A stretch of DNA of 64,000 nucleotides from Pontibacter mucosus (lineage in GTDB: Bacteria; Bacteroidota; Bacteroidia; Cytophagales; Hymenobacteraceae). The stretch is from NCBI RefSeq assembly GCF_003054055.1, contig NZ_QBKI01000006.1:62001-126000 (forward strand). Direction: 5' to 3'. Shown here piece after piece: positions 17,474 to 26,160 of this stretch (positions are counted from its first letter, which is position 1; every line of letters begins with the position of its first letter). Made by a program: the position numbers and the translations under genes. The notes under the pieces are model-generated. The model saw nothing but the letters and a program-made list of their open reading frames with translations. It did no database searches and was not told the DNA's origin.

Positions 17474-17989
17474 CTAATGTAGCCTGCGGCCTGGATTTAT
17501 TCGAAACTGATTGGTTTACACTTTCCTTCAAGTTGTGGTGCACCTACCCCTATCTCTCTGTGGACAGGACCGGTTCATGCTACTCACAAGGCCTCAAAGC
17601 TAATTGTCATTCTGTTAAGAAACTTGGTGGAAGGGAGGTGAAGCTTCTGCTATTTGCAACCAAGTTCCTTTCAGGATGACAAAATAAAGGGATGAAACGA
17701 CCCTGCCTCCGAGGAGAAGAAGTCCTGCCAGTGTCATATGATTCCCCTCTTTTGGGGCAGCCTAAATGCGGTTTCTGAGCTGGAAAGCAGAGATCTTAGG
17801 GTGTGTTTACACCTTTCCCAAGCGTACCCCGTCCTAGGTTTAAAAGCAAAGCCCCAGGCTTCATCACCAGCACACAGCATATTCAATTGCTTTTGTGCTC
17901 TTAGATGAAGCCCAGGGCTTTGTGAGTATTTCCGGCAGGCATTAATACTTTGCAAACCAAAGGTACCTGCCAAGAAGTATAAATGCCGC
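17474..17989. other. Convergent spacer with two palindromic elements, no gene
   Basis: This 516-bp gap between convergent genes holds the REP-like element at 17605-17681 and a second imperfect inverted repeat at about 17851-17926 (AAAGCCCCAGGCTTCATC mirrored by GATGAAGCCCAGGGCTTT). The second may end transcription from either side. No open frame here looks like a gene. Confidence 0.6.
17605..17681. repeat. REP-like imperfect inverted repeat (copy 2)
   Basis: It begins TGTCATTCTGTTAAGAAACT TGG and ends ACCAAGTTCCTTTCAGGATG ACA, so the arms pair. It matches the 1541-1635 copy read on the other strand, differing mainly in the loop. Its site between two convergent 3' ends fits REP-type elements. 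Confidence 0.72.
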
Positions 17990-20578
17990 TTAAGCAGAAT
18001 TTCGCTCGGCGTTGATGATTCCAAAGGAGCAGCGCACAACCAGCTTTTCGTATACTTTTTTGGCCTCTGTGGCCTGCTGTTCCTCCAGCTCCCTTATTTT
18101 GGCCAGGGCAAACTGCTGTACCGTGATCAGTGGCAGCTCAATGCGCTGGCGCATGTTAATCGAGAGCATGTCCAGGGGTTTGTCAGCCATCAGCGTGTCG
18201 GCCCCGGCCAGTAGCAACACATACTTCCTCGTGCGCTCATACTCTTCATAGATCTGCTTCCAGAGCGGCCCGTAGGTTGGATGCTCGGCCAGATAGGCAG
18301 TTACCGGGAAAAAGCACTTTTTCATAGCCATTTCGCAGTTATCGAGCAGTGTTTTAAAGTATAGCGAGCTCCTGTACAGCTGCTGCACCCGGGGCCAATC
18401 GCCTCGCTCGTGCAGCGCTTCAAGGGCCTTGCCCACACCGTAGTAACCGGGCAGGTTCTGCTTCAGCTGGCTCCAGGACCCCACATAGGGCACGGCGCGC
18501 AGGTCATCCAGGTTCAGTTTACCGGACTTGCGCTTGGAAGGGCGGCTGCCGATGTTGGCCTCGCCGTAGTAGCGCAGCGGGCTCACGTAGTTCAGGTACT
18601 CCAGGAAAACCGGATGGTTCTTCAGTTCAACATAGGCGTCATAGCTCACCTCAGAGAGTTCCTGCAGCAGCTGGTCATCTTTCTGAGAAAGGGTAAGTTG
18701 CTTGCGACTGAACAAGGTGTTGCTGATACCCGCGTGCAGCAGCTGCTCCAGGTTAAATTGCGCTGCATCCACAGAGCCGAAATTGGAGCTCACCGTCTGC
18801 CCCTGTATCGTCAGCTGAATCTCCTTATTGGCGATATTGCTACCCAGCGAAGCATAGAACTGCTGTGTCTTCCCGCCGCCACGCGCCGGAGGTCCTCCCC
18901 TGCCATCAAAGAAGACAACCTCTACGCCATAGTCGCGGCTAACTTTCGTCAGGTCCTCCTTGGCTTTGTAGATACTCCAGTTGGCCATCAGATAGCCGCC
19001 GTCCTTGGTGCCGTCCGAGAAACCAAGCATAATCGTCTGGACATTGCCGCGCCGCTGCAAGTGGCTCCTGTAGGCGGGCTGCTCATATAGTTCCCGCATC
19101 ACACCGCCGGCATTCCGCAGGTCTGTAATGGTCTCAAAGAGCGGCACGATGTCCACCCGTATCTCCGCTGCCTGCCAGCCGGTGATTCGGAACAGGCCGT
19201 ATACTTCCAGCACGTTCAGCGCGCTGGTACAGTGGCTGATAATGTAGCGGTGGCATCCCTCCTCCCCGTTGCGCTCCTGAATGGTGCGAATCACATCCAC
19301 TGTCTGCAGCGTGTCCTGCAACAGTTCTTCGTCGGTAAAAATCTCGGCCGTTATACTTTCGCTTATGGCGAGCAGGGCGCTTATTTTTTCCTGCTCCGGA
19401 AGGTCCGCATAGTCCGCAGGCAGCAGGTTGGTACGCGCTGCCACTTGCTCGTACAAGTGTGCGTGAACTGATGAGTCCTGCCGGATATCCAGGGAAGCGA
19501 AGAACAGTCCGAAAAGCTCCACCTTGTGAATGAGTGCCTCCACCAGGCTCAGGAATAGGCTGTTGTGCTCCTCAAGCAGCAATTGCCGGATCTGTACGAG
19601 CGGCTCCAGTATGGCTTCCTGCTTCAAATCGAGTTTGTAACCAGGCACGAACAGGTTGTTGTACAGCTTGGCTTCCAGATCCTTTACAATGTCCTCCACT
19701 CCTTTAAACGTCAGCCTTCTGCGGAGCTGGCGAACATCGCGGTAGTAGGCCCTGATAACAGAACTGCGCAGCGCGTCGGCTACCTGCAGCGTGGTATCGG
19801 CTTTCACAAAAGGGTTGCCATCCCGGTCGCCGCCCGGCCAGAAGCCCATCCGTATCAGTTTCATGCCCGGCTGCATGGCCTCCGGAAACTGGGCTGTCAG
19901 GTAAGAAATAATGTTGCCGGCGGCGCGGTAAAAAACGTTTTCCAGGAACCACACCAGGCTGACGGCCTCCTCATAGGGCGTGGGTTTTTCCTTTTTGAAG
20001 AACGGTGTTTTGCCCAGCTGCCGCAGGTAAGAATGTGCCAGGGAGGTGTTGTCACTTGCCAGGGCCTGCGACAGATCGTTGATGATGCCCAGCACATTGC
20101 TCGGGTAGAACTGCGTGGGGTGCGCTGTGAGTACCAGGCGCACGGCAAAGTCCTGCAGCTTTTGCGCCAGCTGCTGCTGGGCATGCTCCTGCTGCACCGT
20201 GGCGCTCAACTGCTTCAACGTACCCAGGCCGTGCAGGTCGTGGGTGTTGCGGAAAGCAGCTTCCTCCAGCGCATCAAAGAGCACCACCTGCCGCTCTGCG
20301 TATTGCACGAACCGGAAGAGCAGGTCGTTTTGCTCCTGCTCTGTGCGGTAGCTGGTATACTGCTGAAAAAAGCTGCGGATAATTTCCTGGGGGCTCTGTT
20401 GCCGCTGAAACCCCTCTTCGCAATGCAGCACCAGCAACGACAGCAGCACGCCTGTTTTCTCGACCCGGTGAAAGGGCAGTGAAGAGAACAGGCTGTTATA
20501 CATTTCGTAACGCGTGCCCACCAGGATGTTGAAAGCATCCAGGCTGGCGTCGGCGCGCAAAGTTCGGGGAGTGGTCAT
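17990..20578 (-). CDS. ppc: Phosphoenolpyruvate carboxylase
   Basis: 862 residues, close to the usual length of about 880. It fixes bicarbonate onto PEP to give oxaloacetate, refilling the TCA cycle. Catalytic signatures are present: VLTAHPTQFYPSNVLG with His153 (here Gln replaces the Glu of the enterobacterial LTAHPTE), GFWPGGDRDGNPFV, and the mobile glycine loop FFDGRGGPPARGGGKT. LMLGFSDGTKDGGY and the very C-terminal RNSA (family consensus RNTG) also fit. These substitutions match what I recall of the Bacteroidota branch. It is monocistronic, with convergent and divergent neighbours. No regulatory phosphorylation site is expected in bacteria. Confidence 0.96.
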   Translation of the reverse strand: MTTPRTLRADASLDAFNILVGTRYEMYNSLFSSLPFHRVEKTGVLLSLLVLHCEEGFQRQQSPQEIIRSFFQQYTSYRTEQEQNDLLFRFVQYAERQVVLFDALEEAAFRNTHDLHGLGTLKQLSATVQQEHAQQQLAQKLQDFAVRLVLTAHPTQFYPSNVLGIINDLSQALASDNTSLAHSYLRQLGKTPFFKKEKPTPYEEAVSLVWFLENVFYRAAGNIISYLTAQFPEAMQPGMKLIRMGFWPGGDRDGNPFVKADTTLQVADALRSSVIRAYYRDVRQLRRRLTFKGVEDIVKDLEAKLYNNLFVPGYKLDLKQEAILEPLVQIRQLLLEEHNSLFLSLVEALIHKVELFGLFFASLDIRQDSSVHAHLYEQVAARTNLLPADYADLPEQEKISALLAISESITAEIFTDEELLQDTLQTVDVIRTIQERNGEEGCHRYIISHCTSALNVLEVYGLFRITGWQAAEIRVDIVPLFETITDLRNAGGVMRELYEQPAYRSHLQRRGNVQTIMLGFSDGTKDGGYLMANWSIYKAKEDLTKVSRDYGVEVVFFDGRGGPPARGGGKTQQFYASLGSNIANKEIQLTIQGQTVSSNFGSVDAAQFNLEQLLHAGISNTLFSRKQLTLSQKDDQLLQELSEVSYDAYVELKNHPVFLEYLNYVSPLRYYGEANIGSRPSKRKSGKLNLDDLRAVPYVGSWSQLKQNLPGYYGVGKALEALHERGDWPRVQQLYRSSLYFKTLLDNCEMAMKKCFFPVTAYLAEHPTYGPLWKQIYEEYERTRKYVLLLAGADTLMADKPLDMLSINMRQRIELPLITVQQFALAKIRELEEQQATEAKKVYEKLVVRCSFGIINAERNSA

Positions 20579-20776
20579 AGGCTTAAAGTTTGGTAAGTCC
20601 TTAGCCTAAATTAACTCAAAAAATTCGGAGTTTTTGCAACGCTTCCTGCATAACCTGCAAATGAAAGTATAAATGAGCTGTTAAAATGGGTGGATGCAGC
20701 TGTCAGAACAGCCCTGGCTATACTTGTAAAACAGCCATACTTCGGCAAACCATACTTGCGGTATGGTAGCCAGGGG

Positions 20777-20809
20777 AAGTATAAAGACGTGTGGCCGCTT
20801 TTTATACTT
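20777..20809. terminator. AAGTATAAA/TTTATACTT inverted pair downstream of the hybrid kinase
   Basis: Nine-base arms (20777-20785 and 20801-20809) flank a GC-richer 15-nt loop, 9 bp from the end of the kinase gene on its downstream side. Another CCATAC/GTATGG hairpin lies just beyond (about 20749-20765). The region between ppc and the kinase gene holds several more AAGTATA/CATACTT words and nothing else recognisable. Confidence 0.42.
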
Positions 20810-20818
20810 TGGAAGAAT

Positions 20819-22507
20819 CTATAACCACTTACTCAGCAGGGTCTTCAATTCTCTGGGTGTAAACGGCTTGCACAAATGATCGTTCATACCAGCCTCCAGG
20901 CTTCTGACAATATCCTCTTTATAAGCACTGGCGGAGAAAGCGATAATGGGGCAGGTGATATGGGCGCGCCTCAGTTTGCTTGTCGCTTCCAGGCCATCCA
21001 TCTCCGGCATCTGGATATCCATAAAGATCAGATCGAACGCATCCGCCAACGCAAGTTGCACCGCTTCTGCCCCGCTTTCAGCAGTTGTTACCTGCGCACC
21101 GAAATTCTCCAGTACGTCCTGCATCAAAAACACGTTTATCGGATTGTCGTCCACCACAAGTACCTTGGTTGGTTTGCTGAACTCAAAGTTCACCTCATAC
21201 TCCTCCTCCGGCTCCGTGGCATCCGCCGGAAGCTGTCCAACATTAACGGTAAACCAGAAGGTAGCTCCCGTGGCTGCTCCGGCAGGAGGACTGACCACAC
21301 CCATCTCGCCCTGCATCAGACGCACAAGTTTTTTGCAGATGGCCAGCCCCAGTCCAAAGCCCCCAAACTTACGCGACACGGCCTGGTCGGACTGTGTGAA
21401 CGACTCAAAAATCAGCTCCTGCTTGTCAGCGGGTATACCTACCCCCGTATCCGTTACCGAAAATTTCAAGGAAATGGACTCATCATCGCTTGTACCCGCA
21501 TCCAGCTTGGCGTGCATGGTTATACTTCCTGACTCGGTAAACTTTATCGCATTGCTGACGAGGTTGATGAGCACCTGGTTGATGCGCGTGGGGTCGCCTG
21601 CCACGACACGTGGAATGGCCTCATCAAACGTATAGGCAAAGGACAAGCCCTTGCCTCTGGCCAGTTGCTTGTAGGGTTCCAAGTGTGAGGCAATCGCTTC
21701 GCGGATATCAAAGGCAATGGTTTCAACCTCTATCTTGTCCTGCTCAATGCGGTGCAGGTCCAGGATGTCGTTGAGCAGTTTGGATAGGTTGCTGCCCGAG
21801 GTCTTGATTAAAGTGGCGTACTGCTTCTGCGTTTCGTTCAGCGGGGTGTCGATCAGCAGGTTGGTAAATCCGAGGATACCGTTCAAAGGCGTACGGATCT
21901 CGTGGCTCATGCTGGAAAGGAAATTGCTTTTTGCCTCGTTTGCGGCCTCTGCCCTCTCTTTTGCCTCCTGCAGCTCCAGCTCTTTTTGCTTGATCCCGGT
22001 TATATCCTTGGCAATAATCAGGATGCCGCTGTGCTCCTGGCCGTTGTTTCGCAGGAAAGAAAAAGAGCACGATACCGGAATCGCCTCTTTGTTTTTGGAA
22101 GTGATGTAGAGCTCTGCGTTCAGCAGCTTCCCTTTTTCCTCAAACTTTTTGATTTCTGCGGATAGCTTCTCGCGGTCATCCTGCCGGAAGAGCGTGTCGA
22201 GGGGCAAGCCAAGAAGGTCAGCCTCCCGAAAGCCGGTCGTTTCCTCAAAGGCCTCGTTTACATTGCGTATGGTGAAATCGTTGTTGAGAACCAGCAGCAT
22301 GTCCACCACGCCGTGGTAAATGCTCTGCATAAAGTCCCTGGATACGGTAGAGTTCTGAAGCTCCTGCCCCAGCATGTTGATGCCTGCGATAATGGCATCT
22401 AGCTCATCTCCGGTTTCGGAAACCTCCAGTTGATAGCCGAAGTTACCATTGGCAACCTCGGCTATCAGTGTCATTATCTCTTCTATTCTCTCCTTCAGGA
22501 CTTTCAC
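20819..22507 (-). CDS. Soluble hybrid sensor histidine kinase (HAMP-like, PAS, HisKA, HATPase, receiver)
   Basis: 562 residues with no membrane segment. Residues about 1-55 resemble a HAMP/linker helix pair. A PAS domain follows (about 58-170, ending AKDITGIKQKELELQEAKER), then a HisKA dimerisation helix with phospho-acceptor His202 in SSMSHEIRTPLNGILGF. The HATPase carries FSVTDTGVGIP and FGGFGLGLAICKKLV. The C-terminal receiver (about 443-562) includes VLVVDDNPIN and the phospho-Asp in DLIFMDIQMPEMDGLEA. It is an orphan with no adjacent regulator, so output may go by phosphotransfer or by the receiver itself. A HAMP without a transmembrane helix is unusual and may mean the gene has lost a sensory N-terminus. 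Confidence 0.9.
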   Translation of the reverse strand: MKVLKERIEEIMTLIAEVANGNFGYQLEVSETGDELDAIIAGINMLGQELQNSTVSRDFMQSIYHGVVDMLLVLNNDFTIRNVNEAFEETTGFREADLLGLPLDTLFRQDDREKLSAEIKKFEEKGKLLNAELYITSKNKEAIPVSCSFSFLRNNGQEHSGILIIAKDITGIKQKELELQEAKERAEAANEAKSNFLSSMSHEIRTPLNGILGFTNLLIDTPLNETQKQYATLIKTSGSNLSKLLNDILDLHRIEQDKIEVETIAFDIREAIASHLEPYKQLARGKGLSFAYTFDEAIPRVVAGDPTRINQVLINLVSNAIKFTESGSITMHAKLDAGTSDDESISLKFSVTDTGVGIPADKQELIFESFTQSDQAVSRKFGGFGLGLAICKKLVRLMQGEMGVVSPPAGAATGATFWFTVNVGQLPADATEPEEEYEVNFEFSKPTKVLVVDDNPINVFLMQDVLENFGAQVTTAESGAEAVQLALADAFDLIFMDIQMPEMDGLEATSKLRRAHITCPIIAFSASAYKEDIVRSLEAGMNDHLCKPFTPRELKTLLSKWL

Positions 22508-22548
22508 TGGAAACTGTCTATAAGGCGTAAAGGCGGTAATGCGGCTGC

Positions 22549-22776
22549 CTACCCTCTTTCTACAGCAAAGGTAGGCCCTATCAATACTATTGCAAAATGG
22601 TCTTTTGCCTGGTAATAATCAACTTTTGGATAAGGCCATTCTCCTACTTTCTTTTTCTCTGTGGTAGCGGAAATGGCAACGTTTTTTACTCCCAAATAAG
22701 CGCATATGCCCCCTGTAAGCTGCTGGCCTACTGCATAGTGATGAATTATCTCCTTCTTTTTAGAAACAGTCAGCAC
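22549..22776 (-). CDS. Possible small protein upstream of the hybrid kinase
   Basis: A 75-codon frame with a GTG start at 22776 and an upstream in-frame stop two codons earlier, ending 41 bp before the kinase ATG. The product is charged and mixed (contains GGICAYLGVKNVAISATTEK and DHFAIVLIGPTFA), with no recognised domain. Position and strand fit a small partner of the kinase, but no ATG, no conserved motif and no strong initiation context support it. It could be a spurious frame in the divergent promoter region (22508-22883), which otherwise shows nothing. Confidence 0.28.
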   Translation of the reverse strand: MLTVSKKKEIIHHYAVGQQLTGGICAYLGVKNVAISATTEKKKVGEWPYPKVDYYQAKDHFAIVLIGPTFAVERG

Positions 22777-22883
22777 AGCTTATACCGTATCCAGGATGTT
22801 GTTGTGCCGTATTTTGCCACCTAATTTGAGTATTTTGCATTTCTACTAGTGAACATCTGAACCATCAATTAAATCAGGGTTGC

Positions 22884-23279
22884 ATGGCAAATTTTGAGAA
22901 GAGTCTTAACATCAGAACAACAGAACACCTTGAACTTTTCGTGGAGGATGGGATTTTGCTCTGCATTTATAAAGACATAGCCATGGTAGACCTGGCATAT
23001 GCCCAAGCCTGTGTGCGTGAGCGCCTGGAGTATGTCCGGGACAAAACGTATCCCAGCCTGTTTGACATTACCCGCATAAAGCAGTCCACCAAAGATGCCA
23101 GGGACTTCCTGGCCAACGAAGGGAATGAATTGGTATCTGCCAGCGCTATCCTGATAAGCTCCCCGATGCTGCAAATGACGGCCAATTTCTACATTATGGT
23201 AAACAAGCCCATAAACCCGACCCGCATGTTCACCGACCGGAAAAGCGCGCTGGAATGGCTTGCGCGGTTTAAGGACTAA
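22884..23279 (+). CDS. STAS/SpoIIAA-like small protein of unknown function
   Basis: 131 residues starting MANFEKSLNIRTTEHLELF. The alternating pattern (ELFVEDGILLCIYKDIAMVDLAYA, then YPSLFDITRIKQSTKDARDF, then SASAILISSPMLQMTANFY and a closing FTDRKSALEWLARF) matches the Bacteroidota STAS-like family in which a beta sheet ends with the 'F-T-D/N-x-x-x-A-x-x-W-L' helix. These usually occur as single-domain proteins of unknown role, sometimes near PAS/kinase genes. Here it is divergent from the soluble hybrid kinase. The fold call is inference from pattern; function is unknown. Confidence 0.7.
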   Translation: MANFEKSLNIRTTEHLELFVEDGILLCIYKDIAMVDLAYAQACVRERLEYVRDKTYPSLFDITRIKQSTKDARDFLANEGNELVSASAILISSPMLQMTANFYIMVNKPINPTRMFTDRKSALEWLARFKD

Positions 23280-23359
23280 TGGTATCCATACCCGGGTAGC
23301 GAACCATTAATTAAGCCTTTTAGACGCAGCTTAGTCCGTTTCATACTTTGTAATCCCGT

Positions 23360-24050
23360 TTGCAGTGCCGGGTCCAACCACCCCTGGCCCCTCCTTATCC
23401 AAGGCGGGGAGCCTGTTTTTACTGATGCAGAAGTATGGGTTTTATAGCCTCAGTCCTCGCACAGACAGGTCGCGACCTGTCCCTACGAGTATAAACCTTG
23501 CAAGAGATTACACCCCTGTAGAGCTTTGCTCGCAAGCCTCGAACTCACGTTCTCGCTTGTCCTCAAGGGGACAGTTCTGTATTACTAATTTATACTTTAC
23601 TTTCCAGTTGCAGAGGCAGCGGCTATCGACCTTATCCCAGCCTTTGGGTGGAGCGCCTTGTAGATTTCTGGTGCCCGCTAAGGGCATTGCGACCGAAGGG
23701 TAGCAAAGGAAATGTACACCGCGCGATGCCCGAAGGCGAGCCCTCTCGGGCTTGAGAGCTCCAAAGCCAGAGGTGCAACAGTAGGTTTATGTGAACTAGA
23801 GGATGAACGGAAGCTAGAGAGGGCAGCTTGTATCCAATTGCGGGAAGCAGCGGCTATGAAAGTATGGGCTGACAAGTATAAATCGGCAAGTATAAAAGTA
23901 TAGCCGAAGTATATGTATAGCTTTTCAAGCCAGTCGAGTCACAGACTCAACATCATTGTAAGACACAAGTCTGAAGACTTGCGCCAGAGAAAGGGGAAAG
24001 TATAAGGAGTAGCCGACAAGTATAAAAAGTATAGCCAACTAAAAAAGGGA
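23360..24050. repeat. Modular composite repeat, copy A
   Basis: It contains, in the same order as copies B (28828-29690) and C (58257-59035): a GGGTCCAACCACCCCTGGCC block; a GACAGGTCGCGACCTGTCCC palindrome; a GCTCGCAAGCCTCGAACTC...TTGTCCTCAAGGGGACAG block (23518-23576); a core starting GCAGCGGCTATCGACC with CAGCCTTTGGG and GCGATGCCCGAAGGCGAG (about 23610-23765); an AAGTATA-rich stretch (23866-23935); and a hairpin followed by GCGCCAG (23967-23987). It lacks the TCGAGATGACAG block of the others. Open frames crossing it are not kept between copies, so I treat it as non-coding. It lies between convergent genes. Confidence 0.75.
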
Positions 24051-24060
24051 AACACTACCT

Positions 24061-24228
24061 CTAATTCAGGAAAACCTTACCCAAAGTGGAGGCAAGCGCA
24101 ACAACTCCGTAAATTATCAAAAACCACCTGAAGAGCTTTTTACGTCCGACCGTGTTCCTGAGCCATGGGTATAACAGAAAGTAGAGGCATCCCAGAAAGA
24201 TGAACAGCAATGCCAGGGACCTTAACAT
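24061..24228 (-). CDS. Small membrane protein of unknown function
   Basis: A 55-residue product from ATG 24228, MLRSLALLFIFLGCLYFLLY at the N-terminus, with two hydrophobic segments (about 3-20 and 33-50) separated by the basic stretch RNTVGRKKLFRW. The open frame extends 29 codons further upstream, but the hydrophobic start fits the inner ATG better. No family is recognised. It runs convergently with the STAS-like gene and divergently from the Ca/Na antiporter. The two-helix layout makes a real protein likely; the role is unknown. Confidence 0.5.
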   Translation of the reverse strand: MLRSLALLFIFLGCLYFLLYPWLRNTVGRKKLFRWFLIIYGVVALASTLGKVFLN

Positions 24229-24452
24229 GCACTTATTATTTATGGGTTTACAAAAGCGGGGCAGCAAGCAAGCCAACAGGACTTTATACTTACCCTGCTG
24301 CTCCTGTTGAAGCAATCAGGCACAGGCTGTACCCAATGCCTGAGCCTTGCAAGTAAGGCATAGCAAATTAAAATTCCTATCTGTAGCACCCGCCAGTTGG
24401 CGAATCTGAATTTTAGGCTAAACTTTGCAAACTTTTTAGAGTTTACTGTAGC

Positions 24453-25406
24453 ATGATGGATTTTATTCTCCTCCTGGTAGGCTTTGTAGCCTTGATTTTT
24501 GGTGCCAATAAGCTTGTGGATGGTGCCTCTAGCCTCGCCGTCAGGCTTGGTATTCCTAACATCGTTATCGGCCTTACGATTGTGGCCTTCGGTACCTCAG
24601 CACCAGAGATGGTCGTGAACGTATTTGCCTCTTTGAGCGGCAACACAGACATGGTACTCGGCAACGTGTTGGGCAGCAATATCTTTAACGTACTGGGTAT
24701 CCTGGGCATTTCCGCCCTTATTTATCCGCTCACCGTTAAATCCAACACCACGTGGCTGGAGGTTCCGCTTAGCTTGCTGGCGGCGGTGGCGGTGCTGGTG
24801 CTCGCCAACGACGCGTTCCTGGACGAGGCAAGCGCAGACTTCATCTCCAGAACCGACGGCATTGTGCTGCTGCTTTTCTTTTCTATTTTCCTGGTCTATA
24901 ACATCACCCTGGCCGTTGGTGGCACGAATGAAGAAGAGACGCCGGCTACGCAGTATACGCTGCTAAAGTCAGGTTTATACCTGGTGCTGGGCCTGGCGGG
25001 CCTGGTTATCGGGGGCCGCCTCATCGTGACGAGTGCCGTGAACCTGGCGCAGCTGCTGGGGCTGTCTGAGCGCGTCATCAGCCTTACCATCGTCTCTATC
25101 GGCACCTCGCTGCCGGAACTGGCCACCTCGGTGGTGGCAGTCCGCAAACGCAACGTGGACATCGCCATTGGGAACGTGGTAGGCTCCAATATCTTCAACA
25201 TCTTCTTTATACTTGGTGTCTCCACTGTCATCACGCCGTTGCCAGTGCAGGCAGGTTCTATTACAGATATCTCGGTCAATATCCTGACGAGCCTGCTGCT
25301 GTTTGTCTTTATCTTCACGGGCAAGGGACGGCAGGTAGTGCGCTGGGAAGGTGCCGTGCTGCTGACGCTGTACGTTGCCTATCTCACCTGGCTTCTTATA
25401 CAGTAA
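24453..25406 (+). CDS. Calcium/sodium antiporter of the CaCA family (YrbG-like)
   Basis: 317 residues, almost wholly hydrophobic, with about ten membrane segments in two inverted halves. Each half carries the alpha-repeat that forms the ion site: GLTIVAFGTSAPEMVVNVFA (41-60) with GNVLGSNIFNVLGILG, and IVSIGTSLPELATSVVA with GNVVGSNIFNIFFILG in the second. This duplicated GTS(A/L)PE plus GSNIFN pattern defines prokaryotic Na+/Ca2+ or K+-dependent exchangers of the inner membrane. The length is typical. It is followed by a 754-bp gene-poor spacer and appears to be monocistronic. Ion specificity cannot be read from sequence alone. Confidence 0.95.
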   Translation: MMDFILLLVGFVALIFGANKLVDGASSLAVRLGIPNIVIGLTIVAFGTSAPEMVVNVFASLSGNTDMVLGNVLGSNIFNVLGILGISALIYPLTVKSNTTWLEVPLSLLAAVAVLVLANDAFLDEASADFISRTDGIVLLLFFSIFLVYNITLAVGGTNEEETPATQYTLLKSGLYLVLGLAGLVIGGRLIVTSAVNLAQLLGLSERVISLTIVSIGTSLPELATSVVAVRKRNVDIAIGNVVGSNIFNIFFILGVSTVITPLPVQAGSITDISVNILTSLLLFVFIFTGKGRQVVRWEGAVLLTLYVAYLTWLLIQ

Positions 25407-26160
25407 TAACGTTGTGAGTTGTATCCGGGAACCAAAACATTGACCTGGCAGCGGATGCTGTAATGAATTGACAACAAAGCAGTAATGATAAACGCACCAG
25501 AAAGTGTAAAGAGAATGCTAGCGCTGCTCTGTGAGTTTAAGTAAAGGTTGACAGCATACGGGGAGTTCTCAGGGGTGATGATTGGCCTAAAAACGGCTCA
25601 GTTCTCCTTGCCAGCCATAGATAAATGAAAGGCGGGGCAGATAAAGAGATGAATAAACTTACTGGCTTTGCAGAACAGATGCGGGCGTAAGGAAATGAGA
25701 CGGGGCGCTTGGCTTTGAAGTAGGTATTGCTGGAAAACATCACCAATTATGACGGCGAAAATGACTTTCCAATAGAGAGGTTCACACGAATGTTTAAGCC
25801 ACGCGCTGATAAGTTCTTCCCAGGGCTTAACGAAGGTGGGGGTGCTAAAACCTCAGGGACCTGCTAAAGACTTTAAAGTAAACCCTGCGCAGCCTCGCTC
25901 ACCCTTTGGCACCCAAAGCACTAGGCCGAAGTAAAGAGCAAGTATAGAAAAAAAGGAGCTCCCTTATCAGGAGCTCCACACACACATCCTAAATCCTCAG
26001 AAAGCCACGAGCTGCACCAGCCATACTTACAATGTGCGTTGCAGCAAGCCGGGGGGCAATGTGGCACTAACTGGGCTTTATGAATAAATTTTAAATACTG
26101 GTCTCTATACTTGCCGCAAGGCCTGTTGTGGTGGCAATACTTGCTCCTGGATTTATTAAA
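25407..26160. other. Long gene-poor spacer
   Basis: A 754-bp stretch without a convincing protein gene. A 69-codon minus-strand frame at 25537-25746 has no recognised motif and I do not call it. The right third holds a strong minus-strand terminator (25947-25977) preceded by an 11-codon frame (26024-25989, MAGAARGFLRI). It may be the 3' untranslated region of the DUF983 gene or a separate short RNA. Confidence 0.5.
25947..25977 (-). terminator. Rho-independent terminator
   Basis: On the minus strand GGAGCTCC, a 7-nt loop CTGATAAG-type, GGAGCTCC and then eight U residues. It lies about 185 nt beyond the DUF983 stop. Confidence 0.8.

Noticed and set aside
19565..20482. 305-codon open frame antisense to PEP carboxylase
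   Set aside because: It lies wholly opposite a clear ppc gene, its length is explained by the GC-rich codon pattern of the real gene, and its product shows no domain.
23365..23703. Open frames inside composite repeat copies (also 29147-29506 plus and 58408-58824 minus)
   Set aside because: A minus-strand stretch like PGGLAFGHRAVYI is readable in each copy, but insertions, deletions and stops break the frame between copies while hairpins are preserved, so the element is better explained as non-coding.
23866..23935. Clustered AAGTATA words as a possible CRISPR or tandem repeat array
   Set aside because: Repeat units are too short and irregularly spaced, spacers are not of uniform size, and no cas genes are present.
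25537..25746. 69-codon minus-strand frame after the Ca/Na antiporter
   Set aside because: No domain, no initiation context and low-complexity Ser/Pro/Leu composition; kept as intergenic.
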